Assembly (NCBI RefSeq): GCF_015500055.1 | Contig: NZ_CP045492.1 | Coordinates: 1,932,501-1,996,500, forward strand | Reading direction: 5' to 3' | Source: Mesorhizobium sp. NBSH29 | GTDB taxonomy: Bacteria > Pseudomonadota > Alphaproteobacteria > Rhizobiales > Rhizobiaceae | DNA length: 64,000 nucleotides | In this document: positions 9,299-15,759 of the stretch, one piece after another | How the letters are laid out: every line of letters starts with the position of its first letter | Numbering within the stretch: position 1 is the stretch's first letter | Position numbers and translations under genes: made by a program | The notes under the pieces: generated by a model | The model's input: only the letters and a program-made list of their open reading frames with translations | Databases searched by the model: none | What the model was told of the DNA's origin: nothing

Positions 9299-10087
9299 TC
9301 AGACAAACGCTCGGATTGCAGCGATAGTTTCCTCTGGTGCACTAAGGTTGGGGCAATGTCCCGTCGCCTGCATATTGACCAGAACGCTTCCCGGCAGGTT
9401 GCGATGCACGTAGGTGCCCACGACATCCGGCGCGATCACATCCTGTGCACATTGCAGGATAAGTACAGGCACCGTGAGACCGTCAAGATCCGCGCGATTG
9501 TCCGAGAGAAAAGTGGTACGGGCGAAATGCTTAGCGATTTCGGGATCGGTGCGGCAAAAGCTGTTGGTCAACTCGTGACCTAACTCCGGCCTGTCGGGGT
9601 TGCCCATGATTGTGGGCGCCATGGCCTCCGACCAGCCCATATGGTTGCTGTCCAAAAATTCAAGCAGTTCTTCGATCTGGGCTTCGCTGAAGCCTCCGAC
9701 GTAGTCACCATCATTGGTATAACGCGGCGAGGGACCGATCAGTACCAGCTTGGCAAACAGTTCCGGCGCTCTCTTTGCGGCTAGAACACCCACCATGGCG
9801 CTGACGGAATGGCCGACAAACACGCAGTCATTGATGCCCATATCGCGACAAAGGGCGATCACATCATCTGCATAGCCTTCCAATGAGGAATACCGCTCGA
9901 AATCATATGCAGCCAGGTCTGATGCGCCGGCGCCCACATGATCAAATAGTACGACCTTGAAGCGATTCTCAAATGCCGGCGCTACGAGGCGCCACATATT
10001 CTGGTCACACCCGAACCCATGGGCAAAGACCATGTGCTGGCTTCCTGAGCCGGAAATATGGACATTGTGCTTTTTGACAACAGTCAC
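9299..10087 (-). CDS. rsbQ: RsbQ-like alpha/beta hydrolase, sensor partner
   Basis: Start chosen at the GTG at 10087, which has AGGGGAG 6 nt upstream (10100-10094); an ATG at 10108 would add 7 residues but lacks such a site. The 262-residue protein resembles Bacillus subtilis RsbQ over its full length: GFGCDQNMW, VLFDHVGAGASDL, GHSVSAM with the nucleophile Ser, PELFAKLVLIGPSPRY, FCRTDPEIAKHFA, ILQCAQDVIAP with the Asp, and GHCPNLS with the His. RsbQ enables its PAS partner RsbP to sense energy stress and belongs to the fold of plant KAI2/D14 receptors. Here the next gene, 3 nt downstream, encodes a PAS histidine kinase, so the hydrolase probably acts on or makes a ligand for that PAS domain. 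Confidence 0.88.
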   Translation of the reverse strand: MTVVKKHNVHISGSGSQHMVFAHGFGCDQNMWRLVAPAFENRFKVVLFDHVGAGASDLAAYDFERYSSLEGYADDVIALCRDMGINDCVFVGHSVSAMVGVLAAKRAPELFAKLVLIGPSPRYTNDGDYVGGFSEAQIEELLEFLDSNHMGWSEAMAPTIMGNPDRPELGHELTNSFCRTDPEIAKHFARTTFLSDNRADLDGLTVPVLILQCAQDVIAPDVVGTYVHRNLPGSVLVNMQATGHCPNLSAPEETIAAIRAFV

Positions 10088-10165
10088 GGTGAGCTCCCCT
10101 ATGGACATCGGACTTTAAAACGCAGCGCGTGGAAAGGGCAATGGGTGCATAAATCTGATACGAGG

Positions 10166-10196
10166 AAGCCGAGGCCCCGAATAGGGGCCCCGGCTT
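10166..10196 (-). terminator. Hairpin terminator after the 10222-11124 membrane gene
   Basis: AAGCCG-a-GGCCCC / GGGGCC-c-CGGCTT, a 12-bp stem with one internal mismatch and a 5-nt loop. It lies 26 nt beyond the stop of the membrane-protein gene and upstream of rsbQ. The T tract is short, but the stem is strong. It separates the mini-protein/membrane-protein unit from the rsbQ-kinase unit. Confidence 0.65.
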
Positions 10197-10221
10197 ATGC
10201 ATGTGTAAAAAGGCTGCGGTG

Positions 10222-11124
10222 TTATCCGACCGCATGCAAGCGGTCGTCGTCCTCATCCCGCTGCATTCCCCCAAGCAGAGCTGCCGCACTGGCGATAAAT
10301 GCGCCAATAGCCATCGACAATGCTGTGAGTAAAGCGAAAGTCATGGAGGCTTTTCGCGCGGTGTCCGCTGCTTCCTGAGCCTCGACCTTCATCTGTTGGG
10401 CCTTCGCAAGAGCAGCATCAACGCGCGCTTCCGCATCTGGTTGTGATATGCCGCTCCGTGATGCAACCAACTGGGCAACATATGTCCGGTCTTCCGTTGT
10501 CATCTCGCCAGCTGCAATACTTGCAACGACGATGCGTGACGCTTCGGCTGTCGCGCTCGCATTGTCGCCAGCTGTTCCCAGCCGGGAAGGATCAGCAGGG
10601 CGGAACATCCCGTCGACCAGATAGCCCAATCCTTCATCCTGCGCAGCATCTGTCAAATTTGCGGCAGCACCCAAAACAGGCGCAGCTGCCACAGTCGATG
10701 CAGCTTTCACCCCTGTTCCAAGTGCAGAAGAAATTGCAGAGCTGAACAGCCCAACAACAAGAACGGTAGCCAAAGCCCAAACCAGAAAGCCGTGTGCGGT
10801 ATCGCGGAAATAGACCTCATCGGTATGAACATTGACCCACCGCGTCCGGAGACGTCCGGCCAGATAACCACCGATTGCCGATGACAGCCACTGCACAACA
10901 ACCAGCCACACGGCAGTTGCTGTGGCCAGAGTAGCAAGAGTTGAGCTCTGACCAGACCACGGAGAAACGGCTGTCAATCCGAGACCCGCGCCTAGCATGA
11001 TCAACACGATTGTCACCGTGGACGCAGCTAGTGCGCCGGCGATGATTGGCCCCCAGTTAATGGCGGGCTTTGATGATTCTGATGGAGTGGCGACGTCGCC
11101 GCGCGCATAGCTTGATTGCATCAT
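10222..11124 (-). CDS. Conserved inner-membrane protein, unknown function
   Basis: 300 residues. Predicted membrane segments by eye are residues ~24-52, ~62-92, ~112-137 and ~265-288. The last two flank a long soluble, Ala-rich region (GTAGDNASATAEASR...QPDAEARVDAALAKAQQ) that looks helical. The C-terminus is acidic and charged (QRDEDDD). I recognise it as a type often found in rhizobial stress loci but cannot name a function. Its Shine-Dalgarno (AGGAG) overlaps the stop codon of a 25-codon mini-gene just upstream, suggesting translational coupling. The shared promoter is probably the GGAAC-N16-CATT element at 11248-11272. Confidence 0.7.
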   Translation of the reverse strand: MMQSSYARGDVATPSESSKPAINWGPIIAGALAASTVTIVLIMLGAGLGLTAVSPWSGQSSTLATLATATAVWLVVVQWLSSAIGGYLAGRLRTRWVNVHTDEVYFRDTAHGFLVWALATVLVVGLFSSAISSALGTGVKAASTVAAAPVLGAAANLTDAAQDEGLGYLVDGMFRPADPSRLGTAGDNASATAEASRIVVASIAAGEMTTEDRTYVAQLVASRSGISQPDAEARVDAALAKAQQMKVEAQEAADTARKASMTFALLTALSMAIGAFIASAAALLGGMQRDEDDDRLHAVG

Positions 11125-11131
11125 TGAGCTC

Positions 11132-11209
11132 CTAGCTTACAAAAAGCCAAAGAAGCAAAATAATCGGGATCGGCACGCCCAGCAGCCAGAGTAAGATTCC
11201 GCGTCCCAT
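11132..11209 (-). CDS. 25-residue hydrophobic mini-protein
   Basis: ATG at 11209 preceded by a perfect AAGGAGG (11221-11215) at 5-nt spacing, TAG at 11134-11132. The product is a single membrane span, MGRGILLWLL followed by GVPIPIILLL and WLFVS, with a basic N-terminus (Arg3). The Shine-Dalgarno is the best in the area, the stop abuts the ribosome binding site of the next gene, and a general-stress-type promoter lies ~40 bp upstream; together these make a real gene likely despite its size. It may assist or regulate the membrane protein encoded downstream. I do not recognise a named family. Confidence 0.7.
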   Translation of the reverse strand: MGRGILLWLLGVPIPIILLLWLFVS

Positions 11210-11247
11210 AGAAACCTCCTTAAAACAGTATTTGTCGATGGTCGAAC

Positions 11248-11272
11248 AATGCGCGGAGAGAAATTTTGTTCC
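11248..11272 (-). promoter_or_regulatory. EcfG/RpoE2-type general stress promoter (mini-protein operon)
   Basis: Minus strand: GGAAC (11272-11268), 16 nt, CATT (11251-11248). This fits the GGAAC-N18/19-TT form reported for alphaproteobacterial general-stress sigma factors. The expected transcript start is ~30 nt before the mini-protein ATG. The identical element with the same spacing faces the opposite way ~37 bp to the right. Confidence 0.65.
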
Positions 11273-11308
11273 TATCAGCGAAGATGAAAATTAGATTTTC
11301 GACGATGC

Positions 11309-11333
11309 GGAACCGACGACGAAGCACCGCATT
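11309..11333 (+). promoter_or_regulatory. EcfG/RpoE2-type general stress promoter (yciF-like gene)
   Basis: GGAAC (11309-11313), 16 nt, CATT (11330-11333), ending 30 bp before the ATG at 11364. Same boxes and spacing as the divergent site at 11248-11272 and the site at 14112-14136. YciF-type genes are common members of the alphaproteobacterial general stress regulon, which supports the call. Confidence 0.65.
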
Positions 11334-11363
11334 GATTGTGCACCTCAACACAAGGAGCACGAC

Positions 11364-11858
11364 ATGGCAGAGAAGACACTAGAGACCCTTTTTCACGATA
11401 CTCTCAAAGACATCTATTATGCAGAACGCAAAATCTTAAAGGCACTGCCCAAGATGGCAAAAGGAGCACAATCGCCTGACCTTAAGGCAGCATTTGAAAA
11501 GCATCGTGACGAAACTGAAGGTCAGATTGAGCGCTTGCAACAGGTCTTCGAAATTCTCGGCAAGCGCGCACAGGGTAAAACCTGTCCAGCAATCGATGGA
11601 ATCATCGAGGAAGGCGAGGAAATCCTCGACGAGTATAAGGGCAGCCGAGCGCTGGATGCCGGCTTGGTATCATCTGCACAGGCCGTTGAGCACTATGAAA
11701 TCACCCGTTACGGGACATTGAAGCGTTGGGCGGAAGAGTTGGGTTTGAAGGACGCCGCCACGCTATTGGGTGAGACGTTAGCCGAGGAATCAAAGACTGA
11801 CGAGGCGCTAACGAAGTTGGCGGTTGGGGCTGCCAATCAGAAGGCCAAGGCAGCCTAA
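11364..11858 (+). CDS. YciE/YciF-type ferritin-like protein (DUF892)
   Basis: 164 residues, the usual family length, with AAGGAG 6 nt before the ATG. An all-helical four-helix-bundle protein. Conserved stretches include LFHDTLKDIYYAERKILKALPKM at the N-terminus, KTCPAIDGIIEEG in the middle and AVEHYEITRYGTLKRWAEELG. The Glu/His residues of the last (EHYE) and of the first helix (DIYYAE) resemble ferritin-type metal ligands. The family is induced by osmotic and oxidative stress; its biochemical role is unsettled. It has its own stress-type promoter (11309-11333) and ends at a strong bidirectional hairpin. Confidence 0.88.
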   Translation: MAEKTLETLFHDTLKDIYYAERKILKALPKMAKGAQSPDLKAAFEKHRDETEGQIERLQQVFEILGKRAQGKTCPAIDGIIEEGEEILDEYKGSRALDAGLVSSAQAVEHYEITRYGTLKRWAEELGLKDAATLLGETLAEESKTDEALTKLAVGAANQKAKAA

Positions 11859-11870
11859 ATAATTAGAATT

Positions 11871-11901
11871 GCCCGTAGCCGATACTTCTGCGGCTACGGG
11901 C
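11871..11901. terminator. Bidirectional terminator between yciF-like gene and response regulator
   Basis: GCCCGTAGCCG (11871-11881), 9-nt loop, CGGCTACGGGC (11891-11901): an 11-bp perfect stem between two convergent genes. The stop codon of the response regulator gene (11894) lies inside the right arm. A clear U tract is missing on both sides, but location and strength favour shared termination. Confidence 0.65.
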
Positions 11902-12277
11902 CACTTGCCCCGTTCAATACTTTACCCAATGCGGTTGCCAATTGGGTTGCACTGACTGGTTTGGGCAAAACTGGATGTCCACGCAGCCGATCTGGCAAAC
12001 CCGCTACTCCATATCCAGTGGCAAACACAAAGGGAATTTTGCGCTTTTCCAGAATATCGGCGACAGGATCGACACGCTCTCCGGCGATATTCACATCCAG
12101 AATGGCCACGTCGGCCTCTGACGTTTCAGCTACCTTTATAGCCTGAGCAAGGCGCCAGGCCATGTCGAGGACTTCGCAGCCCATGTCCACCAGCATGTCC
12201 TCGAGCAGAAGCGCGAGCAGGGTCTCGTCTTCAACAACGAAAACACGAACTCCTTTTAAACTCCGCTGCTCAGCCAA
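11894..12277 (-). CDS. Single-domain response regulator
   Basis: 127 residues, a lone receiver domain without an output domain. Visible are the acidic pocket VVEDE (~16), the phospho-acceptor strand VAILDVNI (~60), the switch ATGYG and the conserved lysine motif LPKP. It overlaps the stop of the upstream HWE kinase gene by 8 nt, so the two are translationally coupled and almost certainly cognate. In alphaproteobacteria, lone receivers next to HWE kinases can act as phosphate shuttles or sinks in the general stress cascade. That role is inferred here. Confidence 0.87.
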   Translation of the reverse strand: MAEQRSLKGVRVFVVEDETLLALLLEDMLVDMGCEVLDMAWRLAQAIKVAETSEADVAILDVNIAGERVDPVADILEKRKIPFVFATGYGVAGLPDRLRGHPVLPKPVSATQLATALGKVLNGASGP

Positions 12278-14069
12278 GGGTAGGGCCCGAAATCTCGTTT
12301 AATGGCATTTCGAGAGCGCACTGAAATCCTTCGGGTTTGAAATTGAGCTCGACACGTCCAGCCAGATCTCTCCCAACTGACCGTTCAATCAATTTGGTGC
12401 CGAATCCATGCTGGTCTGGGGGTGTCACCACAGGCCCGCCCGTTTCACTCCAGTGCAGCCGGAAAGTCGTTTGATCCGCTGGAACAATCTCCCATGCCAC
12501 AGTCACCTTGCCAGTATCCTGCGACAGCGCACCATACTTTGCAGCGTTGGTGGCAAGCTCGTGCAGAACCATGGTAAGCGATAGTGCAGCCGCTGGAGCA
12601 ATGGCCATGGTGGGTCCATCTGCCAGAACTTCGCCTTTAAAGGGCTTCAAAGTCAGCGAGACAACATCAACCAGTGAAGCATGTGCCCACCCGGTTTTTG
12701 CGAGCAAATCGTGGGCTTGACTGAGAGCTTGGAGCCGATCGCTGAAACTATGTGTAAAGCTCTGGATGGAATTGGAATTTTTCGCGGTCTGGGAGGCGAG
12801 AGACTGGACAATCGCGAGAGTATTTTTAACTCGATGATTGAGTTCATCGATCAGCAGTTTTTGCTGTTCCTCAGCCTTCTTTCTTTCCGTGATGTCGACG
12901 AGCATGTTTACAGCACCAGTGAGTACGCCATCACTGTCGAAAAGAGGCGTGGCAAACGGCATGAATGGCACGCGTGAGCCATCGGGGCGCTCGGCTATGG
13001 CTTCATATTCCCCAAGCGTCGCGCGCTGTTCCTTTAGGGCAATCGCCATCGGGCATTGGTCATGCGGAAGAAAGGTTCCGTCCGGCCTGAACAGCTTGTA
13101 GGAAACGCACCATGAATCACTGCCAACCACAGGCTTATTTCCAGAAAAAGCAACTGCGGCCTGATTGTAGAATGTGATCCGACCCTCCTTGTCGGTGGTG
13201 TAGATGGCCGCAGGCATTGCCTCTAGAATTTCGCGGTGCCTGCGCTCGCTTTCCTCACGTGCACTCTCCTCGGCCTTGCGGGAGGTGATATCACGGGTTA
13301 CGGCGAGTTGTGCAGGCTCTCCATCGGGAAGGACAAAGGGCGCTGCATGTGACTCCATGTTGCGTCGGCGACCGTCGAGACCAACGACGTCAAACTCCCA
13401 GCGTAGCCGCGAGCCTGCAACCACGCTGTCGTGATGTTCTTTCCAGCGCTCCCGATCTTCCGGTGCGATTAAATCTGCCGTGGGCAGACCTTCAACGACC
13501 GACGAATCGGTTGCACCCAACATTGCGGCACCAGCTTGGTTCATACGAACCAACTGACCATCTTTATTCACGATCTTGATACACTCAGGGGTGGTATCGA
13601 TCACCGCCTGGAGAAAAGCCTGGCTTTCTCGCAGTTGTCTCTCAAGCTCCTTCTTTTCAGTTATGTCCTGAAAGCAGTTGATGGCCCCGCGCAAGGTGCC
13701 TTCGGCATCGATAAGTGGTTCGATATTCACGAGTACGATCGAGCGACCGCCATCCTCCCTCTCAATTACAACTTCCATGTCGCGCTGTGATGTCAATGTC
13801 AGCAGCGCATCCACCATCGGTGTTTCGTCATGGGGCAAATCGCGTCCGTCGACATGGAAAAGGCGATGAGCGCCACAATAACGTTCTGGTGTGCTCGGAT
13901 CGGGATATCTGCCCCAGATTTTGGCGGCCCGCTCGTTATAGCGCACGATAACCCCGTCAGCATCAACGACGTAGACCGCTGCCGGGATAGCATCAAGCGC
14001 AACCTGCGGAATGGAATTCAGCGCATCAAAGCTGGAACGATGCGGATCAAGGCTGGCTATGATGTTCAT
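12270..14069 (-). CDS. HWE-family sensor histidine kinase with three PAS domains
   Basis: About 599 residues from the ATG at 14069; an upstream TTG at 14078 is possible. Three PAS domains in order: ~20-140 (AIPAAVYVVDADGVIVRYN), ~150-270 (VIDTTPECIKIVNKDG) and ~285-405 (AMPAAIYTTDKEGRITFYN). Each of the first two is followed by a PAC-like segment (ITEKKE, ITSRKAEE), and the third by ITERKKAEE. The kinase core follows with the dimerisation box ELNHRVKNTLAIVQSL and an HWE-type ATPase (VLHELATNAAKYGALS, HGFGTKLIERSV). No membrane segment, so it is cytosolic. The first and third PAS domains share LPHDETPMV/LPHDQCPMA, as in duplicated modules. Its promoter is probably the GGAAC-N16-CATT element at 14112-14136. 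Confidence 0.9.
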   Translation of the reverse strand: MNIIASLDPHRSSFDALNSIPQVALDAIPAAVYVVDADGVIVRYNERAAKIWGRYPDPSTPERYCGAHRLFHVDGRDLPHDETPMVDALLTLTSQRDMEVVIEREDGGRSIVLVNIEPLIDAEGTLRGAINCFQDITEKKELERQLRESQAFLQAVIDTTPECIKIVNKDGQLVRMNQAGAAMLGATDSSVVEGLPTADLIAPEDRERWKEHHDSVVAGSRLRWEFDVVGLDGRRRNMESHAAPFVLPDGEPAQLAVTRDITSRKAEESAREESERRHREILEAMPAAIYTTDKEGRITFYNQAAVAFSGNKPVVGSDSWCVSYKLFRPDGTFLPHDQCPMAIALKEQRATLGEYEAIAERPDGSRVPFMPFATPLFDSDGVLTGAVNMLVDITERKKAEEQQKLLIDELNHRVKNTLAIVQSLASQTAKNSNSIQSFTHSFSDRLQALSQAHDLLAKTGWAHASLVDVVSLTLKPFKGEVLADGPTMAIAPAAALSLTMVLHELATNAAKYGALSQDTGKVTVAWEIVPADQTTFRLHWSETGGPVVTPPDQHGFGTKLIERSVGRDLAGRVELNFKPEGFQCALEMPLNEISGPTLG

Positions 14070-14111
14070 ACGGTTCAAAACCTGTCGGGGAAGTGTAGCT
14101 ACCCGCTAAGG

Positions 14112-14136
14112 AATGCATCTAGGCGATTTAGGTTCC
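14112..14136 (-). promoter_or_regulatory. EcfG/RpoE2-type general stress promoter (HWE kinase-regulator operon)
   Basis: Minus strand: GGAAC (14136-14132), 16 nt, CATT (14115-14112), in the 96-bp gap before the kinase start codon at 14069. Third occurrence of the same boxes at the same spacing within 3 kb. If active, the kinase and its regulator would be under feedback from the general stress sigma factor. Confidence 0.6.
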
Positions 14137-14165
14137 GGGTTTTAAAGTTTTTTCTCGATACGGCT

Positions 14166-15188
14166 TCAAAATCTTGAACCTTTCTCGGGAGCACTCAATT
14201 CGATGATACATTGAACGCCGTCTGCCGCAAATTCCACCGTTGCCCGCCCGAGTTCGGGAGGAAATGCGGAGCTCAGAAGTCGCGAGCCGAAGCCTGCGCG
14301 CTCCGGCTCAGTCACGTCAGGTCCATTGAGCTCTTTCCAGCAAATTGTAACCGTTCCGTCGAGCCGCGTCCAATTAATGCCGACACTACCTGCAGAAACC
14401 GAGAGTGCACCATATTTCAAAGCGTTTGTTGCCAGTTCATGGATCAGCAGAGCCATGGAGCTGCCAAACTCCCGCTCCACCAATACTTCCGGCCCTGAAA
14501 TCCTGAACCGCGTGAGTCCAAAGGGCTCGAGGACCTTGGACAGAAGAGGAGCAAGTCCGATGACACCCTCCCGGGTGGCGGAAACCAGTTCCTGAGCGCG
14601 ACCCAAAGCAAGGATGCGCGCTTCAAGCTTGTCGCGATAGTCTTCGACATCGGTGGCTGTACGTGCTGTCTGCCTGGAAATTCCCATCACGACGCCGATC
14701 ACGTTGCGAACGCGATGCTGCATCTCGTGCGCCAGAACGTTGGCTCGATCACGCGCCGCAAGCGTCGCTCTGACAAGCCGCCGTAAAGCTTCGGCGACAA
14801 GCACCAGAACTCCCCCAAACAACCAGAACGCAACGAGCGACGCGAGGGATGATGAGGTGAGCTGGAAGGTCAGGGTAGGTGGCAGCCACAAATAAGCCGC
14901 CATAACAGAACCCAGAAAGAGGGTTGGCAGGCCAGCTCTCAGCCCGCCGACCACACTGGCCAAAAGTACCGCTGGAAACAACGTGATGAACGGAATGCCG
15001 CCGATCACAAACTCGCCCAGCGCAAGCCTAAGAACCAGTGCTATAGCGATGCATGCCACGGAGACCGCTGCTGACTGAAGAACAGGGAGCTTCCGATGGG
15101 GCACGTACTGTGCGCAGCGAACAAAGACGTCGGACCGTCTGGCATCCACTTGGATCATCTCCGCGGCATCCACGCCTATGGAATCCAT
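14166..15188 (-). CDS. Membrane-bound HWE-family histidine kinase (DUF4118-type sensor)
   Basis: 340 residues. The N-terminal half holds four likely membrane helices (~38-58 AVSVACIAIALVLRLALG, ~65-85, ~90-105, ~115-135) with the pattern GGIPFITLFPAVLLASVVGGLRAGL typical of the KdpD-like DUF4118 module. The kinase domain follows: AHEMQHRVRNVIGVVMGISRQTA carries the phospho-acceptor His and the HWE-type Arg, then LLIHELATNALKYGALS and GFGSRLLSS. The short ATPase domain without a long lid fits the HWE/HisKA_2 class. No receiver is adjacent on its own transcript, so it may signal to the same general-stress pathway as the downstream kinase. The start is not firmly fixed. Confidence 0.87.
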   Translation of the reverse strand: MDSIGVDAAEMIQVDARRSDVFVRCAQYVPHRKLPVLQSAAVSVACIAIALVLRLALGEFVIGGIPFITLFPAVLLASVVGGLRAGLPTLFLGSVMAAYLWLPPTLTFQLTSSSLASLVAFWLFGGVLVLVAEALRRLVRATLAARDRANVLAHEMQHRVRNVIGVVMGISRQTARTATDVEDYRDKLEARILALGRAQELVSATREGVIGLAPLLSKVLEPFGLTRFRISGPEVLVEREFGSSMALLIHELATNALKYGALSVSAGSVGINWTRLDGTVTICWKELNGPDVTEPERAGFGSRLLSSAFPPELGRATVEFAADGVQCIIELSAPEKGSRF

Positions 15189-15359
15189 TGGACTACGCCT
15201 GCATCAAATCCGTCAAACATCCACAAATTGAGCTTCCTGCTTCCGCACGTTTTCGAGTCATTTCCCTGACTGCCTGAACCGGCTAGGAGCATGATGTCGA
15301 TGAAATTAGGGCAGTTCAAGCTTTTCGCAAGGTGCAGAGAGGCTACCAGGAGACGATGC

Positions 15360-15707
15360 GTGCAGACAAAAATTTTTGGAATAACGACTTGCGATACAGT
15401 GCGCAAAGCCAGGCTCTGGCTGCGCGATCATGGAGTTGCCCATACGTTCCACGACTTCAGGGTAGATGGTGTCGACCGGAGGCAGCTCGAAGAGTGGTCA
15501 AACAGGATCGCGTGGGAAACTCTCCTGAACAAAGCGTCTGCGACATTTCGAAGACTTCCTGCTGAACAAAAAGCCGAGGTGGATCAGGCAACGGCGCTGA
15601 CGCTGATGATCGACTATCCGACCTTAATCAAGCGCCCAATACTGGAGACTGGCTTAGCGCTCGAGGTAGGCTTTTCATCCACGCGGTATGCAACATTGTT
15701 TGCATAA
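15360..15707 (+). CDS. ArsC/Spx-like protein (YffB type)
   Basis: Start set at the GTG at 15360 because AGGAG lies 7 nt upstream (15348-15352); the open frame extends to 15291 without homology. The resulting 115 residues match the YffB/ArsC-like family length. The motif IFGITTCDTVRKARLWL sits at the N-terminus with a single cysteine in the ArsC position; KRPILETG near the C-terminus is the usual family signature. The thioredoxin-fold protein is related to arsenate reductase, but most members have no proven arsenate activity. No ars genes are nearby. Confidence 0.83.
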   Translation: MQTKIFGITTCDTVRKARLWLRDHGVAHTFHDFRVDGVDRRQLEEWSNRIAWETLLNKASATFRRLPAEQKAEVDQATALTLMIDYPTLIKRPILETGLALEVGFSSTRYATLFA

Positions 15708-15759
15708 AGCCGGTCCGCGGAAGCGGACTAGCCAAATCGTGACGTGTCAGAGCCGCCTT

